Shown: in pieces, positions 1 through 6,419 of the stretch
Layout: the number at the start of each line of letters is the position of its first letter
Numbering within the stretch: position 1 is the first letter of the stretch
Origin: an uncultured Ruminococcus sp.
GTDB taxonomy: Bacteria; Bacillota; Clostridia; Oscillospirales; Ruminococcaceae
DNA: 9,666 bases
Direction: 5' to 3'
Assembly: GCA_947177935.1 (NCBI GenBank)
Contig: CAMWWG010000023.1
Coordinates: 1 to 9,666, forward strand
The notes under the pieces: generated by a model
What the model saw: only the letters and a program-made list of their open reading frames with translations
Databases searched by the model: none
What the model was told of the DNA's origin: nothing
Made by a program: the position numbers and the translations under genes

Positions 1-26
1 AATAGACAGTCACAATTCTGATTGGT

Positions 27-317
27 GTGCTGTTGATTCTGGTCTGTCTGAAAAATATCCGGGAAGCTTTCTATTGGCTTGGCGTTTCCGGGATAATTTC
101 CGGAATCCTGCTGACAGCGCCATGCGGGTATCTCAAAGCAACGGATTATATTTCGGGCTTTGTCATTAAAGACCCGCAGATTTTCGCCGCCGTCGTCGGC
201 TATCTCAATACAATGCTCAACCATGAATTATTGCAAGGGATTCTGACAACCGCAACAGGGATTTTATTATTAATCCTGTTTGGTGTGCTGTCTGCCGGAA
301 ATTCAAAAAAATCATAA
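27..317 (+). CDS. C-terminal fragment of an integral membrane protein (uncertain start)
   Basis: This reading frame encodes 96 residues if read from a GTG at 27 and ends at TAA 315-317. It is strongly hydrophobic: a segment at residues 1-8 (continuing into hydrophobic codons upstream of the GTG), another at about 15-34, and a third at about 70-90, ending in a short polar Lys-rich tail. That looks like the membrane-anchoring end of a larger protein rather than a complete small protein. There is no Shine-Dalgarno sequence before the GTG, and an in-frame TAG sits at 3-5, so the frame does not extend openly to the window edge. It may be the tail of a gene broken by a stop or frameshift, or an unusual small membrane protein. 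I recognise no family and assign no function. It converges on the acyl-CoA ligase and shares its terminator. Confidence 0.45.
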   Translation: MLLILVCLKNIREAFYWLGVSGIISGILLTAPCGYLKATDYISGFVIKDPQIFAAVVGYLNTMLNHELLQGILTTATGILLLILFGVLSAGNSKKS

Positions 318-325
318 TTCAAAAA

Positions 326-354
326 ATGCTGTGTCGGGAGATTCCCGGCACAGC
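326..354. terminator. Bidirectional Rho-independent terminator
   Basis: Two 13-nt arms (326-338 and 342-354) pair across a 3-nt loop with one G-T wobble, giving a GC-rich stem. On the plus strand the stem is followed by ATTTTT (355-360) and more T-rich sequence. On the minus strand it is followed by a T run, the complement of A320-325. It therefore fits termination of both the plus-strand gene ending at 317 and the minus-strand ligase ending at 366. Confidence 0.88.
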
Positions 355-365
355 AATTTTTAATT

Positions 366-2021
366 TTATTTTTTCCAGTCTTTTTCTCTTAAAATATTAT
401 AGCAGATCTTGCCGCTTGTTGTCTTTGGCATTTCGTCAATAAAAGCAATCATTCTGGGATATTTGTAATTTGCAAGACGCTCTTTTGTGAATTGTTTCAG
501 CTCCTGCGCCAGCTCATCAGACGGTTCATAGCCGTCCCGCAGGACAACCGTTGCTTTCACAAGCTGTCCACGTTCCGGATCAGGGACACCCGTCACGGCA
601 CATTCCAGAACGGCTTCATGCTGGATCAGAACGCTTTCAATTTCAAATGGTCCAATTCGATAGCCGCTGGATTTGATGACATCATCCAATCTGCCGATGT
701 AATAATAATACCCATCTTCGTCGTAATATGCTGTGTCACCTGTGTGGAAGATTCCGTTTTTCCAATAACGGGCATTGGCAATTTCATTATGTTCATACCC
801 CTGACACAATCCTTCCGGCATCCGGTCACGGGTATTAATTACAATTTCGCCCTGTTCGCCAGGTTTCACAGGATTCTGTTCAGAATCCACAAGCATCACA
901 TCATATAACGGATTCGGCTTGCCCATGGATCCACGTTTCGGGTGCGATCCTGCAAAATTCCCGATAATCACCACTGTCTCACTCTGTCCGAATCCCTCCA
1001 TGATTTCCAGCCCGGTTTTTTCATGGAATAATTTGATAATTTCCTCCTGCAAAGCCTCTCCGGCGGTCGTGACGTGCGACACACTGGCGAAACTCTCTCT
1101 CCGGATACCGCCTTTAGCCAATAATCTGAATAAAGTCGGCGGTGCACAGAATGTTGTCACCTGGTATTTTTCAATCACGTCCATCATGTTCTGCCCGTCG
1201 AAATGCTCAAATTCATAGACCATCACGGCACTCCCACAGAGCCATTGTCCATAGATCTTCCCCCAGGATGCCTTTGCCCATCCGGTATCTGCAACAGTCA
1301 GATGCAAGCCATTGTCTTTCACGCACTGCCAATATTTCGCCGTGACGATATGCGCCAAAGAATAAGTATGATTATGGACTGCCATTTTGGGATTCCCGGT
1401 CGTGCCGGAAGTGAAATACATGATCATAGGATCTGTTGCCAAAGTAGAAATTCTCTCCAATTCGGGGGAAGATTCTGCAATCGGCTGATCCAAGCAGATA
1501 AATCCCTCCCGTTCTGCACGAACAGTATATAACTGCAGATCAGGATCTGTCTGAGAGTGCCGGGATGCCTGATAGACACGCTCACAGAGATCCGGATCTT
1601 CCGCACAAATAACCGCTTTCACATCTGCGGCTTCAATCCGGTAGGCAATATCATGCACTTGCAGCATGTAAGTCGCCGGGATTGCCAAAGCACCGATCTT
1701 ATGCAGTGCAACGATCAGATACCAGTATTCATAATGACGTTTGAGCATGAGCATAACTCTGTCGCCTTTGCGAATTCCCCGGCTGAGAAAATAATTTGCT
1801 GCTCTGGAAGATAATTCGCTGATTTCTTTGAAAGTCAGAATTTTTTCCTGCCCGTTTTCATTGCACCAAACAACAGCACGCTTTTTCGGCTCTTGTCTGG
1901 CAATTTCGTCCACAACATCATAAGCAAAATTATAATGTTCATCATAATGCAGGGAAAATTTTACAAAATGCCCCTGTGCATCAAATTCCGGTGTACTGAA
2001 TTTCTGATATAATGCTTCCAT
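366..2021 (-). CDS. AMP-forming acyl-CoA synthetase, medium-chain (MACS/ACSM-like) family
   Basis: This 551-residue adenylate-forming enzyme would activate a carboxylic acid with ATP to an acyl-adenylate and then transfer it to CoA. The visible ANL motifs are the P-loop YFTSGTTGNPK (202-212), the TGWAKASWGKIYGQW block (about 246-260) typical of MACS enzymes, GFGQSE (343-348), HTGD (426-429), the hinge region GRLDDVIKSSGYRIG (443-457) and the C-terminal PKTTSGKI (532-539) with the catalytic Lys538. Length is normal for the family. I chose the ATG at 2019-2021 because AAAGGA lies 9 nt upstream. A longer frame from a TTG at 2078 has no ribosome site and adds 19 poorly conserved residues. The gene is 149 bp downstream of accA, behind a hairpin and a candidate promoter, so it is probably expressed separately. 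Substrate cannot be read from sequence; short, branched or medium-chain acids are the family norm. Confidence 0.9.
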   Translation of the reverse strand: MEALYQKFSTPEFDAQGHFVKFSLHYDEHYNFAYDVVDEIARQEPKKRAVVWCNENGQEKILTFKEISELSSRAANYFLSRGIRKGDRVMLMLKRHYEYWYLIVALHKIGALAIPATYMLQVHDIAYRIEAADVKAVICAEDPDLCERVYQASRHSQTDPDLQLYTVRAEREGFICLDQPIAESSPELERISTLATDPMIMYFTSGTTGNPKMAVHNHTYSLAHIVTAKYWQCVKDNGLHLTVADTGWAKASWGKIYGQWLCGSAVMVYEFEHFDGQNMMDVIEKYQVTTFCAPPTLFRLLAKGGIRRESFASVSHVTTAGEALQEEIIKLFHEKTGLEIMEGFGQSETVVIIGNFAGSHPKRGSMGKPNPLYDVMLVDSEQNPVKPGEQGEIVINTRDRMPEGLCQGYEHNEIANARYWKNGIFHTGDTAYYDEDGYYYYIGRLDDVIKSSGYRIGPFEIESVLIQHEAVLECAVTGVPDPERGQLVKATVVLRDGYEPSDELAQELKQFTKERLANYKYPRMIAFIDEMPKTTSGKICYNILREKDWKK

Positions 2022-2030
2022 CCTAACAGA

Positions 2031-2036
2031 TCCTTT
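2031..2036 (-). promoter_or_regulatory. Ribosome binding site of the acyl-CoA ligase
   Basis: AAAGGA on the minus strand lies 9 nt before the ATG at 2021. It decides the start in favour of 2021 over the upstream TTG at 2078, which has no such sequence in front of it. Confidence 0.8.
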
Positions 2037-2089
2037 CTTTCTGGTTTTCTGCTGATTCATAAATAAAAAATTTTTCAAAATTTTTAATA

Positions 2090-2123
2090 TTTATAGTTTC
2101 GTAAACGAAACTTTAAAAAATCT
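2090..2123 (-). promoter_or_regulatory. Candidate promoter with palindromic operator for the acyl-CoA ligase
   Basis: On the minus strand, TATAAA (2090-2095) could be a -10 element about 70 nt before the ligase ATG. Seventeen nt upstream is TTTTAA (2113-2118), a weak -35 match. The spacer between them is almost exactly filled by the perfect palindrome AGTTTCG-TTTA-CGAAACT (2095-2112), the usual place for a repressor operator. The AT-rich surroundings make chance -10 matches common, so the promoter is tentative; the palindrome itself is certain. It does not match the FapR consensus. It resembles the layout of FabT-type sites (AGTTTGA..TCAAACT) but differs at the inner half-site bases. Confidence 0.45.
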
Positions 2124-2135
2124 CAAAATTTTCAA

Positions 2136-2156
2136 CCCCCGTTTCTGAAACGGGGG
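2136..2156 (-). terminator. Terminator-like hairpin downstream of accA
   Basis: CCCCCGTTT (2136-2144) and AAACGGGGG (2148-2156) form a perfect 9-bp stem with a 3-nt loop, 14 nt after the accA stop. On the minus strand it is followed by TTGAAAATTTTG and then, further on, six T residues, so the U tract is interrupted. It is probably the end of the FAS II operon, perhaps leaky, or a 3-prime stabilising stem. The high-GC stem stands out sharply from the AT-rich spacer. Confidence 0.6.
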
Positions 2157-2170
2157 ATTATCAATTAGTT

Positions 2171-3013
2171 TTATGATTTTTTATTATTTTTTTTGAAAAA
2201 TCCTTTTTTTTCTTCGTTGTAAACACCGAATTTGCGGAATCTCCGGTAACGCTGTTCTAAAATGTCCTGTTCGGAAAGATCTGCGAATTCTTCCACAGAT
2301 TCAATTAATTTTTTCTTCAGATTCTCGCACATGCCGGAAAAATTGTCAAAATCCTCTGCAATCACAGTTTCTGCGATTCCCAGATTTTTCATATCCTGCG
2401 CCGTAATATGGAGCGCATCCGCCGCTTTGGCAACGTTCTCCGGTGTGGATTCTTTCCAGAGAATGCTTGCGCAGCCCTCCGGTGAAATCACGGAATATAC
2501 TGCATTCTCCAGAATCATGACTTTATTGGCACTGGCAAGCGCCAGTGCACCGCCGCTTCCGCCCTCTCCGATAATGACGGAAATCACAGGCGTCTGCAAG
2601 CCCATCATTTCCATGATACTCTCCGCAATTGCCTGCCCCTGCCCACGTTCTTCGGCATCTGCACCGGGATAAGCACCGAGTGTATCCACAAAACAAATCA
2701 CAGGTCTATGGAATTTCTCCGCCTGTTTCATCAGTCTGAGCGCTTTCCGATAGCCCTCCGGTTTGGGACAGCCGAAATTCCGAATCATCCGGCTTTGCAG
2801 ATCTGTCCCCTTTTCCATGGCAATGAATGTCACCGGATATTCTCCCAGAAAGCCGACGCCTGCCATAATTGCCAGATCATCGCTGAATCTTCTGTCTCCG
2901 TGGAATTCCAGAGGGTAATCAATGATTTCCCGGATATATGCCCCCCCCGTGGGTCTGCCGTTCTTTCTTGCCGTCTTGAGCTTTTCATAAGAATTCAAAT
3001 TCATAGCATCCAT
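2171..3013 (-). CDS. accA: Acetyl-CoA carboxylase carboxyltransferase subunit alpha
   Basis: AccA pairs with AccD to move the carboxyl group from carboxybiotin on BCCP to acetyl-CoA, making malonyl-CoA in the cytoplasm. The 280-residue protein has the family blocks YIREIIDYPLEFHGDRRFSDD (split around residues 26-46), DTLGAYPGADAEERGQ (110-125), the glycine-rich oxyanion segment GEGGSGGALALA (149-160) and VYSVISPEGCASILWK (172-187). It is somewhat shorter than E. coli AccA, mainly at the ends, as is common in Firmicutes. The ATG at 3011-3013 is preceded by GGAGGG with a 7-nt gap; that ribosome site lies in the last codons of accD, whose stop is only 2 nt upstream, suggesting translational coupling. 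The C-terminus is Lys-rich. A run of eight G residues (minus strand) covers residues 22-25. No accB or accC is nearby. Confidence 0.96.
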   Translation of the reverse strand: MDAMNLNSYEKLKTARKNGRPTGGAYIREIIDYPLEFHGDRRFSDDLAIMAGVGFLGEYPVTFIAMEKGTDLQSRMIRNFGCPKPEGYRKALRLMKQAEKFHRPVICFVDTLGAYPGADAEERGQGQAIAESIMEMMGLQTPVISVIIGEGGSGGALALASANKVMILENAVYSVISPEGCASILWKESTPENVAKAADALHITAQDMKNLGIAETVIAEDFDNFSGMCENLKKKLIESVEEFADLSEQDILEQRYRRFRKFGVYNEEKKGFFKKNNKKS

Positions 3014-3015
3014 GA

Positions 3016-3864
3016 TTAAACCCTCCTTTTGTGCAGAATCAGTAATTTTGCCAGGACTTTGTGCAGTTCCGTACGTGGCACAATGGCATCCACAAAGCCA
3101 TGTTCCAGTAAGAATTCTGCTTTCTGGAAATTATCAGGGAGCTGACTTTTTGTCGTCTGTTCCACGACTCTGCGTCCGGCAAAGCCGACAAGTGCTTTCG
3201 GTTCAGCGAGAATAATATCTCCCTGCATTGCAAAACTAGCCGTCACGCCGCCGGTGGTCGGATCTGTCAGAACCGTGATGTATAACAGTCCTGCATTGCT
3301 GTGATTCTTAACTGCACCGCTGACCTTTGCCATCTGCATCAGGGAAACTGCACCCTCCTGCATTCTTGCACCCCCGGACGCCGTGAAGCCGATGACAGGG
3401 AGTTTCTGTTCTGTCGCATATTCAAACAATCGGGTAATCTTCTCTCCGACGACGCTTCCCATGCTTGCCATGATAAATTTAGAATTCATGACGAAAATCG
3501 CACAGGGATTGCCGTCAATCTCCGCTGTACCGCAGACAACAGCGTCTTCTTCTCCGGTATCAGAAACTGCTTTTTTTAATTTTTCCTGATAATTCGGGAA
3601 TTCCAGAAAATCCTTGCTGGTCAGACCCTGGAATAATTCTTTGAAGCTGTTTTTATCCGTGATCAGTGCAATTCTGTCCCGTGCGCCCATCCGGTAATAA
3701 TTCCGGCATTCCGGATTGGGACAGATATAAGAATTTTCAATTAATTCATAGCCTTTTGCCTCATAGCCGCATTTTTTGCAGGTGATTTTCACAGAGGCAT
3801 CCATTTTCTGGTAGGTATTCCTGACGGAATCTCCTGTTTGTTTTAAAAAATCTAATAAACCCAT
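3016..3864 (-). CDS. accD: Acetyl-CoA carboxylase carboxyltransferase subunit beta
   Basis: AccD is the zinc-binding partner of AccA in the heterotetrameric carboxyltransferase. The 282-residue protein shows an N-terminal zinc ribbon with Cys29, Cys32, Cys48 and Cys53, then the carboxyltransferase core with GGARMQEG (164-171), [10 protein letters not shown] (203-212) and the [14 protein letters not shown] segment (224-237). The second cysteine pair is spaced C-x4-C, where E. coli and B. subtilis have C-x2-C. The start is the ATG at 3862-3864, giving the usual MGLLDF-type N-terminus. AGGAGGG lies 11-12 nt upstream, a slightly long spacing. The frame stays open further upstream into fabZ, but those 26 extra residues are unlike AccD. 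The gene starts 19 nt after fabZ and ends 2 nt before accA. Confidence 0.96.
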   Translation of the reverse strand: MGLLDFLKQTGDSVRNTYQKMDASVKITCKKCGYEAKGYELIENSYICPNPECRNYYRMGARDRIALITDKNSFKELFQGLTSKDFLEFPNYQEKLKKAVSDTGEEDAVVCGTAEIDGNPCAIFVMNSKFIMASMGSVVGEKITRLFEYATEQKLPVIGFTASGGARMQEGAVSLMQMAKVSGAVKNHSNAGLLYITVLTDPTTGGVTASFAMQGDIILAEPKALVGFAGRRVVEQTTKSQLPDNFQKAEFLLEHGFVDAIVPRTELHKVLAKLLILHKRRV

Positions 3865-3875
3865 TCTGGAAAAAT

Positions 3876-3882
3876 CCCTCCT
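3876..3882 (-). promoter_or_regulatory. Ribosome binding site of accD
   Basis: AGGAGGG on the minus strand directly follows the fabZ stop codon. The 11-12 nt distance to the ATG at 3864 is longer than for the neighbouring genes. No better-placed start codon exists in frame, so this site still supports 3864 over starts inside fabZ. Confidence 0.65.
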
Positions 3883-3883
3883 G

Positions 3884-4315
3884 TTATGTATTGGCATTGG
3901 CATCTGCATTAACAAGCGCAAAGGAAAATTCCGCCGTGACACAGGTTTTCCCGTTCACAGTCCCTTTGCCTTTGCAAAAATAAAATGCACCCTTACTCTT
4001 GATGATTTCGCACTCTGTCTCAAACAGATCACCAGGCTTGACGGGATTCCGGAATTTGACTTTTTCCAGTCCTGTAAAATATGGCGTTTTCCCCTCGGAC
4101 TGCCCTGCCAACAAAACACAGGCAGACTGTGCAAGGATTTCACATTGAATAACACCCGGCACGATTGGATTTCCCGGAAAATGCCCTTTCAGGAAAAATT
4201 CTTCTCCTGTAATGCGCAGTTTGCCGTAAGCCTTGCCGTTTTCAGAGATTGCTTCATCCAGTAACAACATGTGATCCCGGTGGGGGATAATCTGCATAAT
4301 TTCTTCTTTTGTCAT
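3884..4315 (-). CDS. fabZ: 3-hydroxyacyl-ACP dehydratase FabZ
   Basis: FabZ removes water from (3R)-hydroxyacyl-ACP to give trans-2-enoyl-ACP in each elongation round. The 143-residue hot-dog-fold protein has the N-terminal [14 protein letters not shown] block (9-22), the catalytic His in [12 protein letters not shown] (His45) and the catalytic Glu in QCEILAQ (Glu59), followed by [17 protein letters not shown] (80-96). Length is typical. The ATG at 4313-4315 has GAGGTG 4 to 6 nt upstream. An in-frame TTG at 4327 would place that ribosome site inside the gene and is rejected. It sits 24 nt after fabF and 19 nt before accD; in many Clostridia accB lies before and accC after fabZ, and both are absent here. 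No FabA or FabN homologue is in the window, so any unsaturated fatty acid synthesis would need other genes or FabZ/FabF activity. Confidence 0.96.
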   Translation of the reverse strand: MTKEEIMQIIPHRDHMLLLDEAISENGKAYGKLRITGEEFFLKGHFPGNPIVPGVIQCEILAQSACVLLAGQSEGKTPYFTGLEKVKFRNPVKPGDLFETECEIIKSKGAFYFCKGKGTVNGKTCVTAEFSFALVNADANANT

Positions 4316-4319
4316 GACA

Positions 4320-4325
4320 CACCTC
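4320..4325 (-). promoter_or_regulatory. Ribosome binding site of fabZ
   Basis: GAGGTG on the minus strand lies just before the ATG at 4315 and overlaps the alternative TTG start at 4327, which it therefore argues against. Confidence 0.7.
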
Positions 4326-4339
4326 AAAAATTTATAAAT

Positions 4340-5602
4340 TTATATTTTCCGGAATGCCAGCACGGCATTGTGTCCGCCAAAGCCCAGATTAGAAGATAAT
4401 GCCAGTTCCAGTTCTGCTTCAACTGCCTGATTTGGTGTATAATCCAGATCACAGGTTTCGTCCGGCGTTTCATAATGAATTGTCGGCGGAACGGTGTTAT
4501 TCACCAGTGCCAGAACAGCGGCGATTGCCTCGACTGTACCAGTCGCACCGAGCATGTGTCCGGTCATGGATTTTGTCGAACTGATATGCAGTTTCTTTGC
4601 GTTCTCCTCACCGAATGCGATTTTAAGCGCTTTTGTCTCCCCTGCATCATTGAGCTTTGTGCTTGTACCGTGCGCATTGACATAAATTTTGCCTGCATCC
4701 AAAGCATCCATATTTCTGAGTTCTTCCGGCATTGCCTGTGTGAATGCTCTTGCAACCTGCTTGCCCTCCGGGTCTGGTGCTGTCACATGATGTGCATCAC
4801 AAGTAGAACCGTAACCGCAGATTTCAGCGATAATCGTCGCATTTCTGTTCTTTGCGTGTTCATATTCTTCCAGAATCATGACACCTGCACCCTCTGCCAT
4901 AATAAACCCGTTCCGGTTCTTGTCAAACGGTCTGCAAGCCGTCTCCGGATCATCTGAATCAGACAGCGCCTGACAATTGCCGAAACCGGAGACCGTCAAT
5001 GCGTTGATAGCAGATTCCGAACCGCCGCAGATCATCGCATCCGCATAGCCGTGCAGAATGTTCCGATAGCCTTCGCCGATTGCTGTTGCACCGGTTGCAC
5101 ATGCCGTCGAAACAGCAGTACAAGAACCGTTCGCATGGAATTCAATTGCAATATTGCCTGCCGCAATATTATAAATCATTTTCGGAACGAAATACGGTGA
5201 TACTTTTCTTGCGCCCTTTTCTAACAAATTCTGGTGATCCGTGCAGAGTGTCTCCACACCGCCGATACCGGAGCCGAAACATACACCGAAACGCTCCGGA
5301 TCAATGTTTGCATTTTCCTGTGCAGGGTCAGCAACTAATCCGCTCTGCGCCATCGCTTCTTTTGCAGCGATCATGGCATACTGTGTAAAAGTATCCGTCT
5401 TTCTCACAAACGGTTTACCCAGAATTGCCGCTGCATCCAGATTTTTAATCTCTCCTGCAAGCTTGTATTTCAATTCGGATGTGTCAAATTTTGTGATGAA
5501 ACCAATTCCGTTCTGTCCGGAAAAGATTGCCTCCTGAAACGCAGGGACACTATTGCCGACCGGCGTCACAGCGCCCATACCTGTAATAACTACTCTTCTC
5601 AT
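4340..5602 (-). CDS. fabF: Beta-ketoacyl-ACP synthase II
   Basis: FabF elongates acyl-ACP by decarboxylative Claisen condensation with malonyl-ACP. The 420-residue thiolase-fold protein begins MRRVVITGMGAVTPVG, a classic KAS II N-terminus. It carries the catalytic triad Cys168 (in STACATG), His311 (in NAHGTST) and His349 (in KSMTGHMLGA, with Lys344), plus the C-terminal NLGFGGHNAVLAF block (405-417). Length is slightly above the usual 410-413. The ATG at 5600-5602 has AAAGGG 9 nt upstream. The frame extends to a GTG at 5632 that overlaps the fabG stop, but it lacks a ribosome site and adds ten non-family residues. It lies 26 nt after fabG. It is the only elongating KAS in the window, so it probably serves all chain lengths beyond the FabH step. 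Confidence 0.97.
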   Translation of the reverse strand: MRRVVITGMGAVTPVGNSVPAFQEAIFSGQNGIGFITKFDTSELKYKLAGEIKNLDAAAILGKPFVRKTDTFTQYAMIAAKEAMAQSGLVADPAQENANIDPERFGVCFGSGIGGVETLCTDHQNLLEKGARKVSPYFVPKMIYNIAAGNIAIEFHANGSCTAVSTACATGATAIGEGYRNILHGYADAMICGGSESAINALTVSGFGNCQALSDSDDPETACRPFDKNRNGFIMAEGAGVMILEEYEHAKNRNATIIAEICGYGSTCDAHHVTAPDPEGKQVARAFTQAMPEELRNMDALDAGKIYVNAHGTSTKLNDAGETKALKIAFGEENAKKLHISSTKSMTGHMLGATGTVEAIAAVLALVNNTVPPTIHYETPDETCDLDYTPNQAVEAELELALSSNLGFGGHNAVLAFRKI

Positions 5603-5610
5603 GATAAATA

Positions 5611-5617
5611 TCCCTTT
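5611..5617 (-). promoter_or_regulatory. Ribosome binding site of fabF
   Basis: AAAGGGA on the minus strand lies about 8-9 nt before the ATG at 5602. It supports that start over the in-frame GTG at 5632. Confidence 0.75.
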
Positions 5618-5628
5618 CGTTTTAATAC

Positions 5629-6363
5629 TCACATTGCCATGCCGCCGTCAATGCGGATGACTTCACCTGTGATATAATCTGCGCTGCCGGATGCCAGGAA
5701 CAATGCCAGACCGGCAACTTCTTCGGGTTTTCCGAATCTGCCTGCCGGAATAGATCGGATTAATTCCTGATTTGCCTGAAAATTCTCCGTCATGCTTGTT
5801 GCAATGAATCCCGGCGCAATCGCATTACAGCAGATGCCACGTCCGGCGAGTTCTTTCGCTGTGGATTTCGTCAGACCGATAATGCCGGCTTTGGATGCAG
5901 AATAATTTGCCTGTCCGGCATTACCGAACAGACCGGAAACAGAACTGATATTGATAATCTTTCCTGCTTTTTTCTTCGTAAACACACGATAGAAATTTTT
6001 AATCATATAAAATGCGCCTTTGAGATTCACATCAATGACTGCATCAAAATCCGTTTCACTCATGCGCAGAATAAGATTATCCCTTGTAATTCCGGCATTG
6101 TTCACGAGAATATCAACCGTTCCAAAATCAGCGAGAATCTGTTTGCAGGTGTCGGCGACCTGTGCAGAATCCGCCACATTGCAGGAATAGACCCGGACTT
6201 CCGTGCCGAACGCCTGGAGCGCCTGCTGTGCAGACTGCAATTTTTCAGGGGAATTAATATCTGCAATGGCAATTTTCGCACCGTTTTCTGCAAATTTTTT
6301 ACATATTTCAAAGCCGATTCCCTGACTTCCGCCAGTGACAACGGCAACCTGATCTTTGAGCAT
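5629..6363 (-). CDS. fabG: 3-oxoacyl-ACP reductase FabG
   Basis: FabG reduces 3-ketoacyl-ACP to (3R)-hydroxyacyl-ACP with NADPH. The 244-residue protein is a classical short-chain dehydrogenase: nucleotide-binding TGGSQGIG (10-17), NNAGITRDN (88-96), Asn113 in DVNLKGAF, catalytic Ser141 in NISSVSG, Tyr154 and Lys158 in NYSASK, then NAIAPGFIATSMT (180-192) and the C-terminal ITGEVIRIDGGMAM. The GNAGQANY context around Tyr154 is typical of true FAS II FabG rather than other SDRs. The ATG at 6361-6363 has AAAGGA 9 nt upstream. It begins 56 bp after fabD across an extremely AT-rich spacer and ends 26 nt before fabF. Confidence 0.97.
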   Translation of the reverse strand: MLKDQVAVVTGGSQGIGFEICKKFAENGAKIAIADINSPEKLQSAQQALQAFGTEVRVYSCNVADSAQVADTCKQILADFGTVDILVNNAGITRDNLILRMSETDFDAVIDVNLKGAFYMIKNFYRVFTKKKAGKIINISSVSGLFGNAGQANYSASKAGIIGLTKSTAKELAGRGICCNAIAPGFIATSMTENFQANQELIRSIPAGRFGKPEEVAGLALFLASGSADYITGEVIRIDGGMAM

Positions 6364-6419
6364 GAATGTTCATCCTTTCTAAATTAAAATAATCAATAAT
6401 TAAAATTTTATTTTAAAAT

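Noticed and set aside
2022..2078. TTG start giving the acyl-CoA ligase 19 extra residues
   Set aside because: No ribosome site before it, while AAAGGA sits correctly before the ATG at 2021; the extension would also place that site within coding sequence.
2262..2672. 136-codon plus-strand open frame opposite accA
   Set aside because: Antisense shadow with Ser/Ala-rich composition that mirrors the accA codons; no independent support.
4475..4957. 160-codon plus-strand open frame opposite fabF
   Set aside because: Antisense shadow of a strongly conserved KAS II gene; Cys-rich with no recognisable domain.
5603..5632. GTG start for fabF overlapping the fabG stop as GTGA
   Set aside because: The extra ten residues do not belong to the family N-terminus, and a good AAAGGG site directs initiation to the ATG at 5602.
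6364..6419. AT-rich inverted and direct repeats between fabD and fabG as a possible terminator or operator
   Set aside because: The 56-bp spacer is almost entirely A and T, so such repeats arise by chance; no GC stem and no distinct palindrome.
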